NCBI GenBank assembly: GCA_033439685.1
Contig: JAUEDM010000009.1
Location: 806,001-870,000, forward strand
DNA from: Apodospora peruviana
Lineage: Eukaryota; Ascomycota; Sordariomycetes; Sordariales; Lasiosphaeriaceae
DNA length: 64,000 bases
Direction of reading: 5' to 3'
Each line of letters opens with the position of its first letter. The stretch's first letter is position 1. The translations under genes were made by a program, and so were the position numbers. Under the pieces are notes generated by a model that saw only the letters and a list, made by a program, of their open reading frames with translations, was not told where the DNA came from and searched no databases. Below, piece by piece: positions 35,373 through 47,720 of this stretch.

Positions 35373-37651
35373 CTAAAACCGATTAAAGCTAGCCTGCCCT
35401 CCCAGAGTCCCATTATTCACCATATCCAAAAAACTACTCGTGTTCGGCTTCTTGCGCAGCGGTGCTTCTGCTGCCGCCGGTGGCGCAGATGACTCCGAAA
35501 GCGACGCCACGAACGGCCTTACGGCCTTGAGCACATCCGGCGCAACATCCGTGACCACCTTTCCGATTACCTGGGCACTCTTCATGATCACGTCAAAGAT
35601 ACTCTCTTGATGGTCGCCGTCGTTGGTAGCGCGGCTTGTGAAGGGCGGCGGTAGTATATTAATACGAACGAGCTCGTACGCGGGGAGCTTGCTAATGGCT
35701 GTGAGCGCCGCGTCGCCAATTAGCGCGCGCTTGACGATCACCTCGGCGGCTTTAATGTCCTCTGGAGTGACGGTGGTGCTGTTATTGTCGACGGAAGAGG
35801 ACGACTCGGATTCGGCGTTGACGACTTTTCCGACCGCATGTAGCGCTTCTCGGGCACCCTGTTTGAGGAGAGGCTTCGCAAAGCCAAGACCTTTGCTGAT
35901 CAAGGAGCTGAGGTGATCAAACACTCCAGGCTCATCTTCTAAGGGCCTTGCCGGCTGGAGGAGGAGGTCATGTAAATCACTTTGGCCGAACGCGGGCTCA
36001 ACCTCGTCGACGTCCGGAAGCGGACGAGGCTCAAGTGCGCGCCGGGCGCTTTGGTTCTTTTGGATGTAGTCAGTTCTGTTGGTCATCTCGAGGGCCGTCG
36101 CCTTGAGCGAAGGAGCGATGTTTGCGGCGATGGCCTGGATGTTTGGAGCATGGGCTGCGTATGTCTTTTGGATGTCGGAAAGGATCATGCGGGAAATCTT
36201 GCCGTCCGACCGTACGACGGCTTGGAGGGCTGACTCGGCCAGGATGGCGCGCTCAGTGACGCCCTTGGGAACATCGCCTTCATCAGAGAATGATCCAGGG
36301 CCGTTGATGATGGCGCCGAGTGCGGTGCCTGCCACGGCTGCGATCGGTGCCGCGAGAGGTCCGAGCAAGGGCGACGCGAACGGCAGAGCCCTGTTGACGC
36401 CTTGGCCTGGTTGACTAACAGAGTTGGCGACGGTCTTGAACGCGTCCAAGAAACCCTCGCCGCCGTCGTCGTCTGGCATGGGCGATTGAAAGGCACGGCG
36501 GTTAGACCCAGGACCAAAGCCCTCGTTGCTGGAAGAAACTGCTGAAGCGCCGGTGTCCTTATGCTTGACAAGCTGGATGCCTTGGTGGTCGCCGATGACA
36601 GGGAGACTGCCGGAGAAAACTTTCAGCAGGGAGTCATAGTCATTAGAATCTGAGCCGATGGTGGTAGCCTGGTTCTTATCGCCGGCAGCATGCACATGAG
36701 TACCGATAACGTTAAGCCCTCTGCCACTCCTGCTGATGACCGGAGATCCGTCCTGGCCTGAGAAATTATATGTCAGTCCTATGGCTCGCACGACTATCAT
36801 CCGAGACGGGGATAGAAGGAAACAAGGATGGGTTTACCGGCAAAGGTCGAGATTTGATATTGTAGCATGGACAGAGGGTTCGAGTTGCCAGCCTGAAGAC
36901 TGTAAGCAGTGGAGTCAAACTCCTCGTACATGTGAGCGCCCGGCTCCTGCTTTCCACGGCCTACGTCGCCCAGTGCCCTATCGCCAGGGTAGCCAACAAC
37001 TCCCAGTAGTTCGTTGCCGGATTTCGGCGTTGGTTTGTAAGAGAAGGGACGGAGGTTGCCGCTGAAGGGGTGGTCGACTCGAATGAAGGCAACATCTCGG
37101 TGACGGTTCTCTTTTGAAGCCAGCCACTCGGCAGGCACAACGACGCTCTTGCCAATACGACTCTGGACATCTCGAGAGTTGAGACTATTCTCGCCCTGGT
37201 AGCCGATGTAGCACTTGATGTGCACAGCACGGCCCATTCCCTTTGGGGAGGACCAGTGGAAGACGTTGTGGCCGGCGGTGACCAAGATGTCCGGGCTGAT
37301 GAGCCAGCCGGTCCCCATATAGTAACGTGAGTCTTCAGGGCTCTGCCCCTCGTAGCGTATCTGTAGCTTGACGATGGCTGTGTGTTTCAAGATTAGTATA
37401 ATGGTGTGACAAATAGGGGTAGCAAGCAACTTACATCGGTACTTGCCACCTTCCACGAAGTCATGACTGTCGACCGGAATGCGGTTGTCAGGTTCGAAGA
37501 GTGACTCGGGGGTGCTGTCAGTGGTGGCAAATCTCTCGGGGCGAGGAGCTTTGGAGTCTAAAGTCCAAGTCCCCGCAACTCCGGCGTGTGTAGACATCTT
37601 GATGCTAATGGATGTTATCTGCGACGAAGAAACACGGCGGAGTGTGCTCAA
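35373..37651 (-). CDS. Trypsin-fold serine protease with long C-terminal region, 713 aa (start at 37651 or 37597)
   Basis: Three exons on the minus strand: 37651-37435, 37377-36838 and 36757-35373, with introns of 57 and 80 nt, join in frame. Residues about 75-300 form a chymotrypsin/V8-like protease. Its motifs are LVTAGHNVF (His109), RDVAFIRVD (Asp167) and GQDGSPVI (Ser257), with ISRSGRGLNVIGTHV after it; the last catalytic segment is created by splicing intron 2. GQDGSP replaces the commoner GNSGSP/GDSGGP. No signal peptide is found with either Met, so it may act inside the cell. The C-terminal ~410 residues are helical, Ala/Leu/Ser-rich and unlike any domain I recognise. The second Met (37597) follows 18 residues without special character and cannot be ruled out as the start. 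Confidence 0.82.
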
Positions 37652-39074
37652 GAGGGTGAGAGACGGCCTTGAGAAAGCACGCGATCGAAAGCGTTGGCGG
37701 AAGAGAGCTGATACTTATCAACCAGCGATCAAGACCAATGCAAAGCTAGCGACCCCGGAGAACACGTCCATCTTCGTCGACGATAAAGGCCTGGAACTGG
37801 GCCTGGAACATCTTGGCGTGGTGTTCTCGCCGTTAATGGACTAGATAGATCGAATAGTGCAGTTGCAGGTGAGCCAAATAAGGGACGGCTGAAGGACACG
37901 AACGGAGCTGAACCAGTGGCGACTGCGAAGCTGGTCACCCATTGGCTGCCGATGGCCAAGAGGCTTGACCTAATCCCGCCTTGTGCAGGACATCACGCGC
38001 AATTGTCGGAGGTTTCCGGTGTCAAACACATCCTCAATGGCCTGTTCAATATGCCGTACCCGTGGAGTCATGCGATATAATTAAAGCCGGATGGATATGA
38101 GGAGAACCGAAGTCCAAGGTAACAAGCTGAACATGTTTATCCTTCAAGCGCGGGCATGGCAATGGCCTCATCATCTTTGTCGGTAAAGGTGTTGGCATGT
38201 CTCGATGCCGTCTTAGGGCATAAAGGGTTCAAGGGACATCGTTCCCCGCATCCTCTTGACTCTAGAGACATCGCGAAGTTTCCATAATTCCAGCGTATTC
38301 ATGCGGGGAATTTATTCAAATGATGCACAAGTGAGGGGCACGCTTGCACAATTCCGCCAGAACCTCTGTTGTGCTCAACGTCCCTGAACCCCTCCCCCGC
38401 AATGTCCAACGGAGCAACTTCGCCCTTGCAAGCTTTATTCCCTACAGTATCTCGACATCGCAAAAACAACAGTCTAGTCCGCACTTCCCGTACGCACCAA
38501 CCATCTCTTTTCCATACCTCGAATTGCACCAATACTCGAACTGCCGACATGCTGTCTGTCCCGTCCCGTCTTATTGAATTGGGGTCGATGCAGCCGGTAA
38601 TAAGGTTGGGACGGGTTAGTCCGAGGTCTGTGTCGCACAACAGCAGTCAGAACTTTGGGACCGACTCTTGTTGACCGAGCCGAGTGGCCGGTAGCCATTC
38701 CCGATCCAGTGGTTCATCATACAAGACGAGAAGTCGGGTCGACGAAGTAAGGTATGAATGCAGGAACCATGCATTTTTGGGTCGTATTTTACTGATCGAC
38801 GAGGCAGATTCTCCAGGACTATCGAAACTCAAGGAGGTACAGATATAGCAACATATCGGCCAGCCAGATTTCCAGAAATGGATGCCTTTGCCCCGAGGGT
38901 GGCCAGCCATATCAGCCGAGCCGCTCTATGCCTCGTGAAACAGCAGAATATGAGTTAATATATCTCGTCCCGGGATTCTGGTTTTCTGAACTGGTCGCCA
39001 TGCCAGTCCCATTTCTTCACTCATACTAGTTTTTTGAAAACAAGCTTTCACGATAAGACAAAACATTGGCAGAG
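37652..39074. other. Intergenic region between divergent genes
   Basis: It is flanked by the divergent starts of the serine protease and the Tri14-like gene, so it holds both promoters. No gene is recognised. Confidence 0.5.
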
Positions 39075-40286
39075 ATGCGCGCGCTCTTTATCTTTATCAC
39101 GACGGTGCTGTTGTCCGTTGGTGGACGAAGCAATGTCCTGCGACCCAGAGACACCAAGGTCGAATTCAGCACCGCGGTATTCGGGGCTCCAGGCCCAACG
39201 AATCACAAGCACGAGTCGAAGCCATGTCCGCCTTTCAAGAAGGGCACGTTCAACATAAACGCCTACCAGCTGTACCCCGAGAACATGGATTGGGACGCCA
39301 ATCTCTGCCAGGTATACATCGGGTAAACACCACCTCCCCTTGGTTCATGTTCAAAGTTCCATCTCACGCATTATAGGATCCTCTTCAACGCGAGCTTCGG
39401 CATCTACGACCCCTACAAGGACAAACTCGAAGCAATCAGCTTCCCCGGCGTCACCTTAAATCCCGACTTCCACGTCGGCGCCGTGGCTTGGGACAAGTAC
39501 ACCGGTCTCGCGTCGGTCGTCCTCGGCCAGGGAAACGCCTTTAACACGGCCGGCGCCAACATCTCCGGCGACAACTACTTCCGCAGGTTCGACCCTGTCT
39601 CCCACAAATTTCTCTGGAGCGTCAACATCACCGCCCTCACGCAGGGCAAGTACGGCGGCTTCAACGACATCGCCTACGACCCTGCCGGGAACTCGTACAT
39701 CGTCGGCACGTACCCGTCGTCCATCCTCAAGGTCACTCCCGACGGCAAATCCATCACACCGTGGTATCTGCCGCCCGTGATTGACCACACCGTGCAAGGA
39801 TACTCTGGGATCGTTTCTCAGGGGAACACCATCGTCGTGCTCGACAGTGGGACAAGCGGTAGTCTGTTCCGCTTCGATATTAGAGACGTAGTACGGACGC
39901 CTATCCCTGTGCCGCTCACACCGCCGTATGTTACTGATGGCGGCGACTCGATCCGCCTGCCGCTGAAATACGACGGCAAGGTCATGTTGGTCGCGGAGCA
40001 CATCCGCGGGGTTACGGTCTTGCGGTCCAAGGACGCGAGCTGGCGGACGGCTGAGTACCTCGGCACCGTGCCCAACGCGCCTGGCCTGCCTGCCGGCGCG
40101 CTGGTGGTGGCTACCACGCAGATTGGGGATAAGTTGTACATTGTCAATGACTGGTTTGATTTCCCGCCTGTTCCTGGGACGGTGGCGGGCAACAAGACGA
40201 GTTTCCCGATGATCGATATCACGGAGCAGGTGGAGGCCTTGTTGTGTGGGAAGAAGAGGGGGTTGAAGGGGTGCTCTAAGATCTGA
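39075..40286 (+). CDS. Tri14/CTC14-like secreted protein, 385 aa
   Basis: Exons 39075-39322 and 39377-40286 are joined across a 54-nt intron (GTAAAC...TTATAG) in frame. The first 19 residues (MRALFIFITTVLLSVGGRS) form a signal peptide. The body resembles the core-trichothecene-cluster protein 14 family: INAYQLYPENMDWD, LCQVYIG, NASFGIYDPY, GGFNDIAYDPAGNSYIVGTYPSSILKV and TPWYLPP. Repeated Asp/Gly blades suggest a beta-propeller-like fold (inference). In Fusarium, Tri14 lies in the trichothecene cluster and affects virulence and toxin output, with no known enzymatic activity. Homologues without a cluster are common. No other trichothecene genes are seen here, so a link to that toxin is not supported. 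Confidence 0.8.
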
Positions 40287-40903
40287 GAATACTAGTAACA
40301 AGGAGAGGAGGGGCTGATATAACATCGGCGTGGGTAATCTCTAGTATCCACTATCCTGATGGTTTTGCTGAATGACGGTTAACTCTTTGTAAACTCCGTC
40401 GAGTAGATTCCTGGTTTCTCCTCAGGCTCAAACTGTGAGGTGCAACAGGAACAGAGTTGCATACAAACAATACGAGACCGTGGCTACCTGGAACAAGGGC
40501 GAGACTGGACTACCGAGACATAACGCACAACCTCCACCACAACTATCTCTGGTTTGACTTTGTTGCCGTCTGCAGAGCATGGCCTTGATCACGGTTTTCT
40601 AAGTTGACTGGAACCATTGAAACTGTATTCCTAGTCTGATTCGGCATTTCAAAACACTCCTTGTTTACGCTGCCTTGATATTTCACCCTTTCGTCAGGAA
40701 GTAAATGCGACTGATGCGAGGCCGGACTCGTCCATTAATTTCAACCACGAGTATCGACGAAAAAAAAGAGACGAGCGAGTTAGCTTAGAGCTACATACAA
40801 ATGCTCAAAGATATCGTCGAGCTAATATTGGGACACACAATACCGATGATGTCCTGCGAGCGTCTGGCTGGAACCAGATAAGTATAGTAGAGTTTTTCCT
40901 ATT
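40287..40903. other. Intergenic region
   Basis: No gene is recognised. Confidence 0.4.
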
Positions 40904-41545
40904 TCAGAAGACTCGTTCAACGGCGCCTACTTTGTCGACGTGAAGGCCGGTCAGCCTCAAATGGAATGCATATGCTGAGCAATGGAACTGGAAGCCATAC
41001 CATAATGGTACCCAAACGACGAAAGTCCGTGGGCGGAGGCGGGTTGTCGGCCAAGCGGTCTCCATATAGTGTATTGGCGTGATCTTCGCATTGGTGTTGT
41101 CGTTGACTTGTTGTTTCGTAAGATTCTGGTGGGCAATTGCAACCATCTCGGTCGAGCGTTGCGTGTCTTCGGAGAGATCTTGTTGTCGGCTCAGCAACTC
41201 AGTAAGTTGTTCTGGAGCTGGTAGGTATATGTGCCAGTCGCCTGGTTTGCTGCTGATGGAGTACCGTTGCGACTTGTCCTTTGGACGCGTGTGCGGGCTG
41301 CCTTCCATATCGTACGATCGACATTTTGGACTGCGTAAAAGATCATGATTGTGAAACTTCGGCCGCATCCCGGGAAGCCCGAACCCATCGACTCGCTCGT
41401 GGTTTTTGGAGGTTCTGGTACATCCAACCCTAATATGCCCTAACCTGCTAGGGAGGACATATAAAGTTATGCTCGCATATAGTAGCGTCGTGCGGACGGT
41501 ATGGTGAGACCTTGAAAGCGTGCCTTTTTCAGCTTTTATTTCCAC
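40904..41545 (-). CDS. Uncertain hypothetical ORF, 213 aa
   Basis: One open frame on the minus strand without introns. It contains a Gln/Leu/Ser-rich segment (EQLTELLSRQQDLSED) and a basic N-terminal half. No signal peptide, membrane segment or known domain is visible. Codon use looks unremarkable. It may be a chance ORF, so it is kept at low confidence. Confidence 0.22.
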   Translation of the reverse strand: MEIKAEKGTLSRSHHTVRTTLLYASITLYVLPSRLGHIRVGCTRTSKNHERVDGFGLPGMRPKFHNHDLLRSPKCRSYDMEGSPHTRPKDKSQRYSISSKPGDWHIYLPAPEQLTELLSRQQDLSEDTQRSTEMVAIAHQNLTKQQVNDNTNAKITPIHYMETAWPTTRLRPRTFVVWVPLWYGFQFHCSAYAFHLRLTGLHVDKVGAVERVF

Positions 41546-43916
41546 AAATCATCACTAGCAGAAAAATATCGGTCGTCAGTATCTTAAAGTCGCTTCGCTA
41601 CTGCCGTTGCCTCCGTCGCTGATCTCCTTGCGGTACACAGTCACTCTCGACCCCATCGATGTAGGCGGCGCGAAGAAGTACCAGCTACGCGCACACCTCG
41701 AGGACTTCGGTCCTCCGTTCATTTTCCTCCCAGATTGTTTTCGACGTGATGCATCATAGCCTCCATGTATGGTTTGATGTGTCTGTTGAGATTCATTTCA
41801 TTTAACACCTCTGATACAGGCGGTGCGCGGTTGGGCATTGGGGGTCTTTCTTGTCGTTATGTTGACAGCTGCGCAGGTAGATGTCCTTCCTATTTTTTTC
41901 CTTTAGATCTGGGGATTGTTTCGGGAGAAAAGGGTGTTATGGAAACCTAGATTGCATGCTTTACACACCTAAGGGTTGAGAAGTTGAAGGGATTTGCGTT
42001 TGTGTTGGGCCAGCCGCATGAGATCAGCACATCAACCTGCTGCTATTACACCGGAAGGACAACACCACATCCTCCAAACTCTTCAACGCCCACCCTGGCC
42101 TCGTAGAGGCAGTTGGCATGATCGTGAGGCATCCAACCAATGCACTGGTCGCCGAGCGCATCCATCCGCTCCCCCAAGCCTACTATAAATTAGGTACTTG
42201 ATCGAGAAGTCCTGTAGTGACCGAAACAAGGAGAAGACTCGAGACGACCAAGCCAAAAAGGACTGCTTCGTCCGTATGTACCTGGGATCTACCCGTTGCA
42301 AAACCACCGCGTTCTTTTCGCCCAATTTGTTCCCGGTATCGTCTTCTTGTGCTAGATCAGCACCGAGCCGCAGGCACTACCTTACCTATCCCTTATGTAC
42401 GGCTTCTGTTGCATTTCAGGTGCGGCGGCCTATTCATGCACTTCTCTTGGTTTCTGTGTGCGAAGTCCTGTTTATCGCAACACAATAGTCATCAGTTTCC
42501 GGCCGCCGGCGTTGATGCCGCATAGAGCTGAAGTCGAGGAGCGGCGCCGGAGTAGAAAAGACCACAACCTAACCTTAGCCTCCCGACGTGATGCTCGAGG
42601 GTGTTTACGGTAATCAGCGTTAGCCGTAACGGTTTCAAGCGAGGGAAAAGGCCAAGACATGCTCAAACCTTGGGTTGCGGAAGCCGAGAATATCCAGCTT
42701 CTGCAAGCTTTTCGCCATATTCAGCTGGGAGGGAAAGCACGTCGACCATATACATGACAGGCATTCCAATCGAATCCGATTACTGCCTACCACGGATGAA
42801 GTGGTGACCATCTTTTGTACTGACAGTGAGTTCGAACTCGAGTTTCTTCCTCTTATCTCTTCCGTATGACTTTAACCTGGGCTTTGTGCTTAGGGCTGAA
42901 CTGCGGGTTGGTAGGTGTCACTTTTAAGCCTGGGGAAAAAGGGGTCGTCCCGTTGTGCCGAAATGATCCCTGCAGTACATATCTCGATCGCCAACTATGT
43001 CCAGGACGACCAGCGGGAATGGAGTCGACCCGTTTATCCAGTGATCTACTTGTCTCGCAGACCTTCATGAAAGCCCCTGCTTGTTAAAAATCGGCACAGA
43101 CAAGACAGCGTGTGGTCATCACACGGACGAACAATGCGGGAGAAAGCTTACATATAATTCAATCAAACTATCATCGGCATCGACGACTTTTGCGCCGCCT
43201 GTCTTGTGCGCCAGCAGTGTGGTCAATTGAGATCCAAACAAAGCCGTTCAAGGCCTCAAAGGACCTCGATGGCAACGTATGCGTCCTCGACAACGCTCAT
43301 GAGCTGTTCCTCCCGCTTCACCCGATGCCCGTCCGTGAGACCTTAAAATGCTGTATGCGGTGTTGGTTAAGTATGATTTGGGTTTTGAAGGTTGATGCTC
43401 TATAATTGAGAGTTGATGCCCTAGTCTAGACTGCTTGAATGTACAGCACGTCCGGGACTCGGCGAGTCGGGTATCTAGGCAAGGTATTTTTCACTGCAAG
43501 CTGGCGCTACAATCCTTGGGTGTTAGGCTCTCGTTGTACGGCGTACTGTGTACCTAGGTCCACCCCTTCGGTCTGGGAGAGACGTTGACGGCCGGCAGTA
43601 AATGCGTCGATAAGATGAAATGTTTCCACCTCGTCACTTGCCTACCTAGCTTTTACCTTCTCCCACTGCAGAGTATTTGGTGCGTGCCTCATCCAATTGC
43701 AAAAATCTGTCTTCTCCCATTCCGCCAGCAGTTGACCTTCAACCCCTTCTTTTCCGTCTGGCGGCTGTCCTCCCATTCGCCAGAACAGTTGTCGTCCAAA
43801 GAGATTTTTCCATCTCGCAGTCGACCTTCCACAACCTTCCTACCAAGATTTTATTTCTTCTTTCGAGTATTGGAAGTCGAATACCACAAACACTGCAATA
43901 AGTCATTGCAGTAACC
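41546..43916. other. Long intergenic region, possible gene scraps
   Basis: No complete gene is seen. A short coding-like frame at about 42074-42200 (FNAHPGLVEAVGMIV) has no recognisable partner. The last 200 nt form the pyrimidine-rich leader of the rhodopsin-domain gene. Confidence 0.35.
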
Positions 43917-45244
43917 ATGGACACGAATGTGGCCAACGGCACCCACGGGCTTAGTCAAGCTGACTTCGCCGACGAGAACCGTGGCGACTGGCTCGGGCTC
44001 CCGGTGGGAATCTTCTCGAGCATCATTATGGTGCTGATTATCCTCCGTTTCTGGGCTCGCAAGGATCGCAATCATAACCGCGATGGATTGGGCGCTGACG
44101 ATTGGTTCTGTCTAGCGGCTACCGTAAGTCTTCTTCTCCTCCTCGTCACCCCCGGTATGAAAAAAGGCTAACAATTACTTCTCCAAAAAAATAGCTCTTC
44201 GGTTGGATCACAAACATGCTCTACTTCACCATGACCCACCTCGGCTTCGGTCAACACATCGTGTTTGTCGAGACCGAAACACTCTCGCAGGGTCTGCTCG
44301 TCTTCTGGTTCCTCCAGTACACATTCGTCATCACCCAGCAAACCTCCAAGATCTCGCTGCTGCTGCTCTATATCCGCTTGTTCGGCGAGGTCACGCCCTG
44401 GCTCAGACGCACCTGCTTCAACCTCGTTGCTCTCCTGGTGGCCCACGCCGTCGTCCTCTGCGTCGTCAACGCCCTCCAGTGCCAGCCCATCGACGCGGTC
44501 TGGAACGGCGCCGCCTTCGCCGATGCCAACGGCCAAAGTGTGTCCGACGACAACTACAATAGCACCAGACCCAACGAACACAGGAACGAACCCCGTTCAG
44601 GCTCAGCCGGCGGTTCGGGTGCCAAATGCATCAACCTCCTCTCCTTCTTCATCTTCAACGGCATCTTCTACGTCATTACCGATCTTATAATCTGGGCGCT
44701 GCCGCTACAGCCGATCTGGCATCTGAACATGCCCTGGCAAAAGAAGCTGATGATAGCACCGGCGTTCGGGCTGGGAATTCTCGTTGTCGCTTCTGCAGCT
44801 GTGCGTCTGTGGTCCGTCTTCCTGTTGCCCGTCACGCCCGACCTGACCTACGACATCTCGAGCTTGGTTTATGCACTGTGCGAGTACAATATCGGGATTA
44901 TCTGCGCCAGCCTGCCCATCCTGCCGGCCATTTCGCGCACCCTGTGGTTCGTCGCGAGCAAGAAGTATCGTCGCAAAACTCGTCACCGTCGTGCCGGCTC
45001 GGGCCATCTTTCGCCCCTTGATGGCCACGATGAAGGCGGTGCTGCGAGGGGCGGCTTGCTGACCACCGATCGTCAGCACGCGTCGGCGCCACTGGCAACG
45101 ACTGGTGCGACTGGGCTTCCGGATCGTTGCCTTCACAGCAGCGGTGGAGAGGAGAGGCCGGTTTCGCAGGACGGCATTGAGCTGGCTGATCGTAGCCAAG
45201 ATCAGCGGCCGAAACTGACCTTGTTGGAGGTACTCAAGGGATAG
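43917..45244 (+). CDS. Rhodopsin-domain seven-transmembrane protein (PTH11-type superfamily), 418 aa
   Basis: Exons 43917-44123 and 44195-45244, with a 71-nt intron (GTAAGT...AAATAG), join in frame. The N terminus has an NGT glycosylation sequon. Seven hydrophobic segments follow, beginning LPVGIFSSIIMVLIILRFW. The GLGADDWFCLAA segment after TM1 is typical of fungal rhodopsin-domain proteins (the family of DDW proteins). The loop before TM5 contains CINLLSFFIFNG. The C-terminal ~100 residues are a polar cytoplasmic tail. The related PTH11 of Magnaporthe is a surface-sensing receptor, but most family members are uncharacterised. No CFEM domain is present. A plasma-membrane sensor or transporter role is inferred. 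Confidence 0.9.
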
Positions 45245-45731
45245 TTGGAGCCAGACTAGCCGACTGGGAAGACGAGGAGCCTTCAACCATTGCAGAGCTT
45301 TTCCTCAACGTTCCTCAAAGAATAAGTAACCAGGATAGCGGTAGTAATCTTGGTGCTTTTGTGCTATGAGGGAGAAAACATACAATAACGAACTGGAGAG
45401 TCGTTCATTGATGGAGAAAAAATGCAATGGCCTGGAATGGTTGCTTGTTGACCCTCAAGTCGTCCGGACGGGTAGTAAACCGCGGCTGTCGGACGAGGAC
45501 AGGACACGATACGGATGCGGACAGACTTGGTTACAAACATGAAATAATGAGTAATACATAGTTCAAAATCAGTTATATAAACATTTCAATGAGCGATACA
45601 AGCAACCGCGTCGCGTGTGTGAATTTACGTTTGGACGTATAGCATAGTGTTGGACCAGTTTAGCTGTGTATTCAGGGGCAACAACATATCGAATTCGAAA
45701 CCCCGCCTTTTGTGTTCCATCCGCTGCGTCT
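45245..45731. other. Intergenic region between convergent genes
   Basis: 3' ends of the rhodopsin-domain and beta-lactamase genes. No gene is recognised. Confidence 0.5.
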
Positions 45732-47720
45732 TCAATCCTGCCTTGTCAGCGTAACCCCATACCCTACCAGCTCAACGTTCGTCGCCTTCTTCCCCTCCTC
45801 GTCGAGCGTAAACACAAAGTGATCATACGACTGCAGCATATAGACAACCCGATCCTGCGCCGCCCAGGTCGAACACGACGCCATGGCCCAAACGAACTGG
45901 CTGTCAAACGCCGCCGTCTCTTCCGCACTCGCACCGCTCGGCATCGCCCGCCACGACGATTGTCTGTCCGTCTTGACCGTCGTCGGATAGAGTCTAAACC
46001 TGACAGGATTTGTGACAGGAGGCGGAAACACGGGCGGCAGATCCAGCCCCCCGGCGGTGGTCAGCACGTCGACACCTCGAACCACCCACGTAGCGATATT
46101 CAACCCAGGCGCATCGTCAATCGAGAACGAAATAGTCGAGTTTGTCGCTTCGTCAGTGTACGTGCCCACGAACACGACCTCGTTCTCCTCCTTGCCTGCT
46201 TTTTCGATAGCAGGGAGCAACGCCTGCGCGAGCTGCGAGAAAATAAGCAGGACGTCATAGCCGCTCGTCGCGGCGCCCGAGATTAGTACGCTTGCGACAA
46301 GATCATAATCCGGTATCAGCGCAAGGATGGAGTGGTACGTCTTTATGTCACCCCCTTTTGTATAAAACTCGATCAAGCGGCCGTCAACAGTCACATTCTG
46401 CGTGCGAAATATTTCCCAGGGTTGGCCGATGAGCTGACCGCTTGACGAGGTTTCAGTCACCGGTTTCAGCCACTTGCGGGTTGCTGTGTCGTCTAGGAGT
46501 CGATGCTGCAGTAATGCGTCGCCGAACTTGTGCAGGTCGTTGATGGAGGAGTAATACGCCCCAGCCCTTTTTGTCATCAAGTTAGCATAACACGGAGGTG
46601 GTGGATGAGGAAGAGGGGGGGGGGGGGGGGGGGGGGAAGACAAAACGTACGGGCTCTCGAAACCGAGGGTCGCGTTCCACCAGATATCGTCCCTCGGGAT
46701 GTAAAGGAGAGAGTCATCGTCCGGTTTGGTTGCGAAGGTGTGCGTCATGCCTAAGGGGCCCCAGATCTCGTCGTCGAGATAATCGACAAAGTGTTTTTGG
46801 GTTACCGACTCGACTGCAAAACCGAGCAGGGCAAAGCCAATGTTGGAGTAGACTGTGTTGGGCGAGAAGGGAAGCTGCACGGGTGGTCTCTCCCCAAAAC
46901 GCGCGAAGAATACTGCAGTTTGTTAGTTTCGAGTTTCGACTCTTTCCAGTCAGTCAGGAACGGGAGTTGTTTACCGCTGCGATCGCACTCAGGCTGCCCA
47001 AAGAACCCAGAACAATGCAACAAGCGCGAATCGTTCCTCGGAGGGAAGCCGTACTCTTCGAAATCGGCGACCTCGGCGATATCCGTCGGCACTGCTCACA
47101 CACACACGTCAACAAATACCCCTGAATCAATCTCTCATTCCAGCAAATGGGGTATACGTACAATCAGCCCCAATCCCACCTAAATGGCTGGCCAACGCCC
47201 CGATGGTAATGCGCTCCCAGTCCACCGTCCAGATAGGCGTATCCTCCCTCGCCTGTTTATGTAAGTCTTTCAGCTCCGGTACAAACTTGGTGATCGGATC
47301 TTCTAATCCGATGGTCCCGTTCTGTTGCAAAACCGCCAGCATGGTAAACACTTTCGACAGGCTCGCCAACCGGAACACGGTATCGGAGTCAACTTTCTGC
47401 ATGCCGCGCGGGTCGCGGTACTTTTCATCGGGAGTGTACGCGTATTCGAGCAGCAATTTGTCTTCGTGGATGGATTTGACGCCTATCGCGATAGCAGACG
47501 TATTCAAGGCGCCGGTGGTAGAAAGAGAAATATTCTCGTCCATTTGGGATTTGAATTTCGCTACGGCGGACTTCACATCTGAAGAAGAGCTTGGGGCTGT
47601 CGGGGCTGGGAGGACTGGACCCAGGGGCGGACAGTGGCCGTCCAAGCCTGTTGCTGCTAGAGTGCCGAGCACATGATAGGATAGGAGACCTAAGAAGGCG
47701 AGGTATGGGCGGTTGAACAT
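45732..47720 (-). CDS. Beta-lactamase-fold serine hydrolase, 590 aa, four exons
   Basis: Minus-strand exons are 47720-47162, 47091-46975, 46912-46651 and 46566-45732, with introns of 70, 62 and 84 nt; all junctions preserve the frame. A signal peptide or membrane anchor (residues 4-23) begins the protein. The SxxK motif (RLASLSKVF, Ser120-Lys123) and the YxN motif (VYSN, about residue 247) fit the class C beta-lactamase/LACTB-like family. The third motif (KTG-like) is not obvious; KGGDIKTYHSI is the best candidate. The C-terminal third is an additional domain found in fungal relatives. Intron 3 contains 22 consecutive G on the plus strand. The family hydrolyses esters or amides, and the physiological substrate is unknown. 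Activity against antibiotics should not be assumed. Confidence 0.87.
46615..46636. repeat. Homopolymer of 22 G inside intron 3
   Basis: It reads as a C-run on the coding strand of the hydrolase gene, between the donor at 46650 and the acceptor at 46567. Confidence 0.95.

Noticed and set aside
39456..40325. 289-codon minus-strand frame opposite the Tri14-like gene
   Set aside because: Arg/Asp/Val-rich shadow of the sense gene, with no motif.
45732..47720. Horizontal transfer of a bacterial beta-lactamase
   Set aside because: Four exons with fungal splice sites and a fungal C-terminal extension fit a native fungal family.
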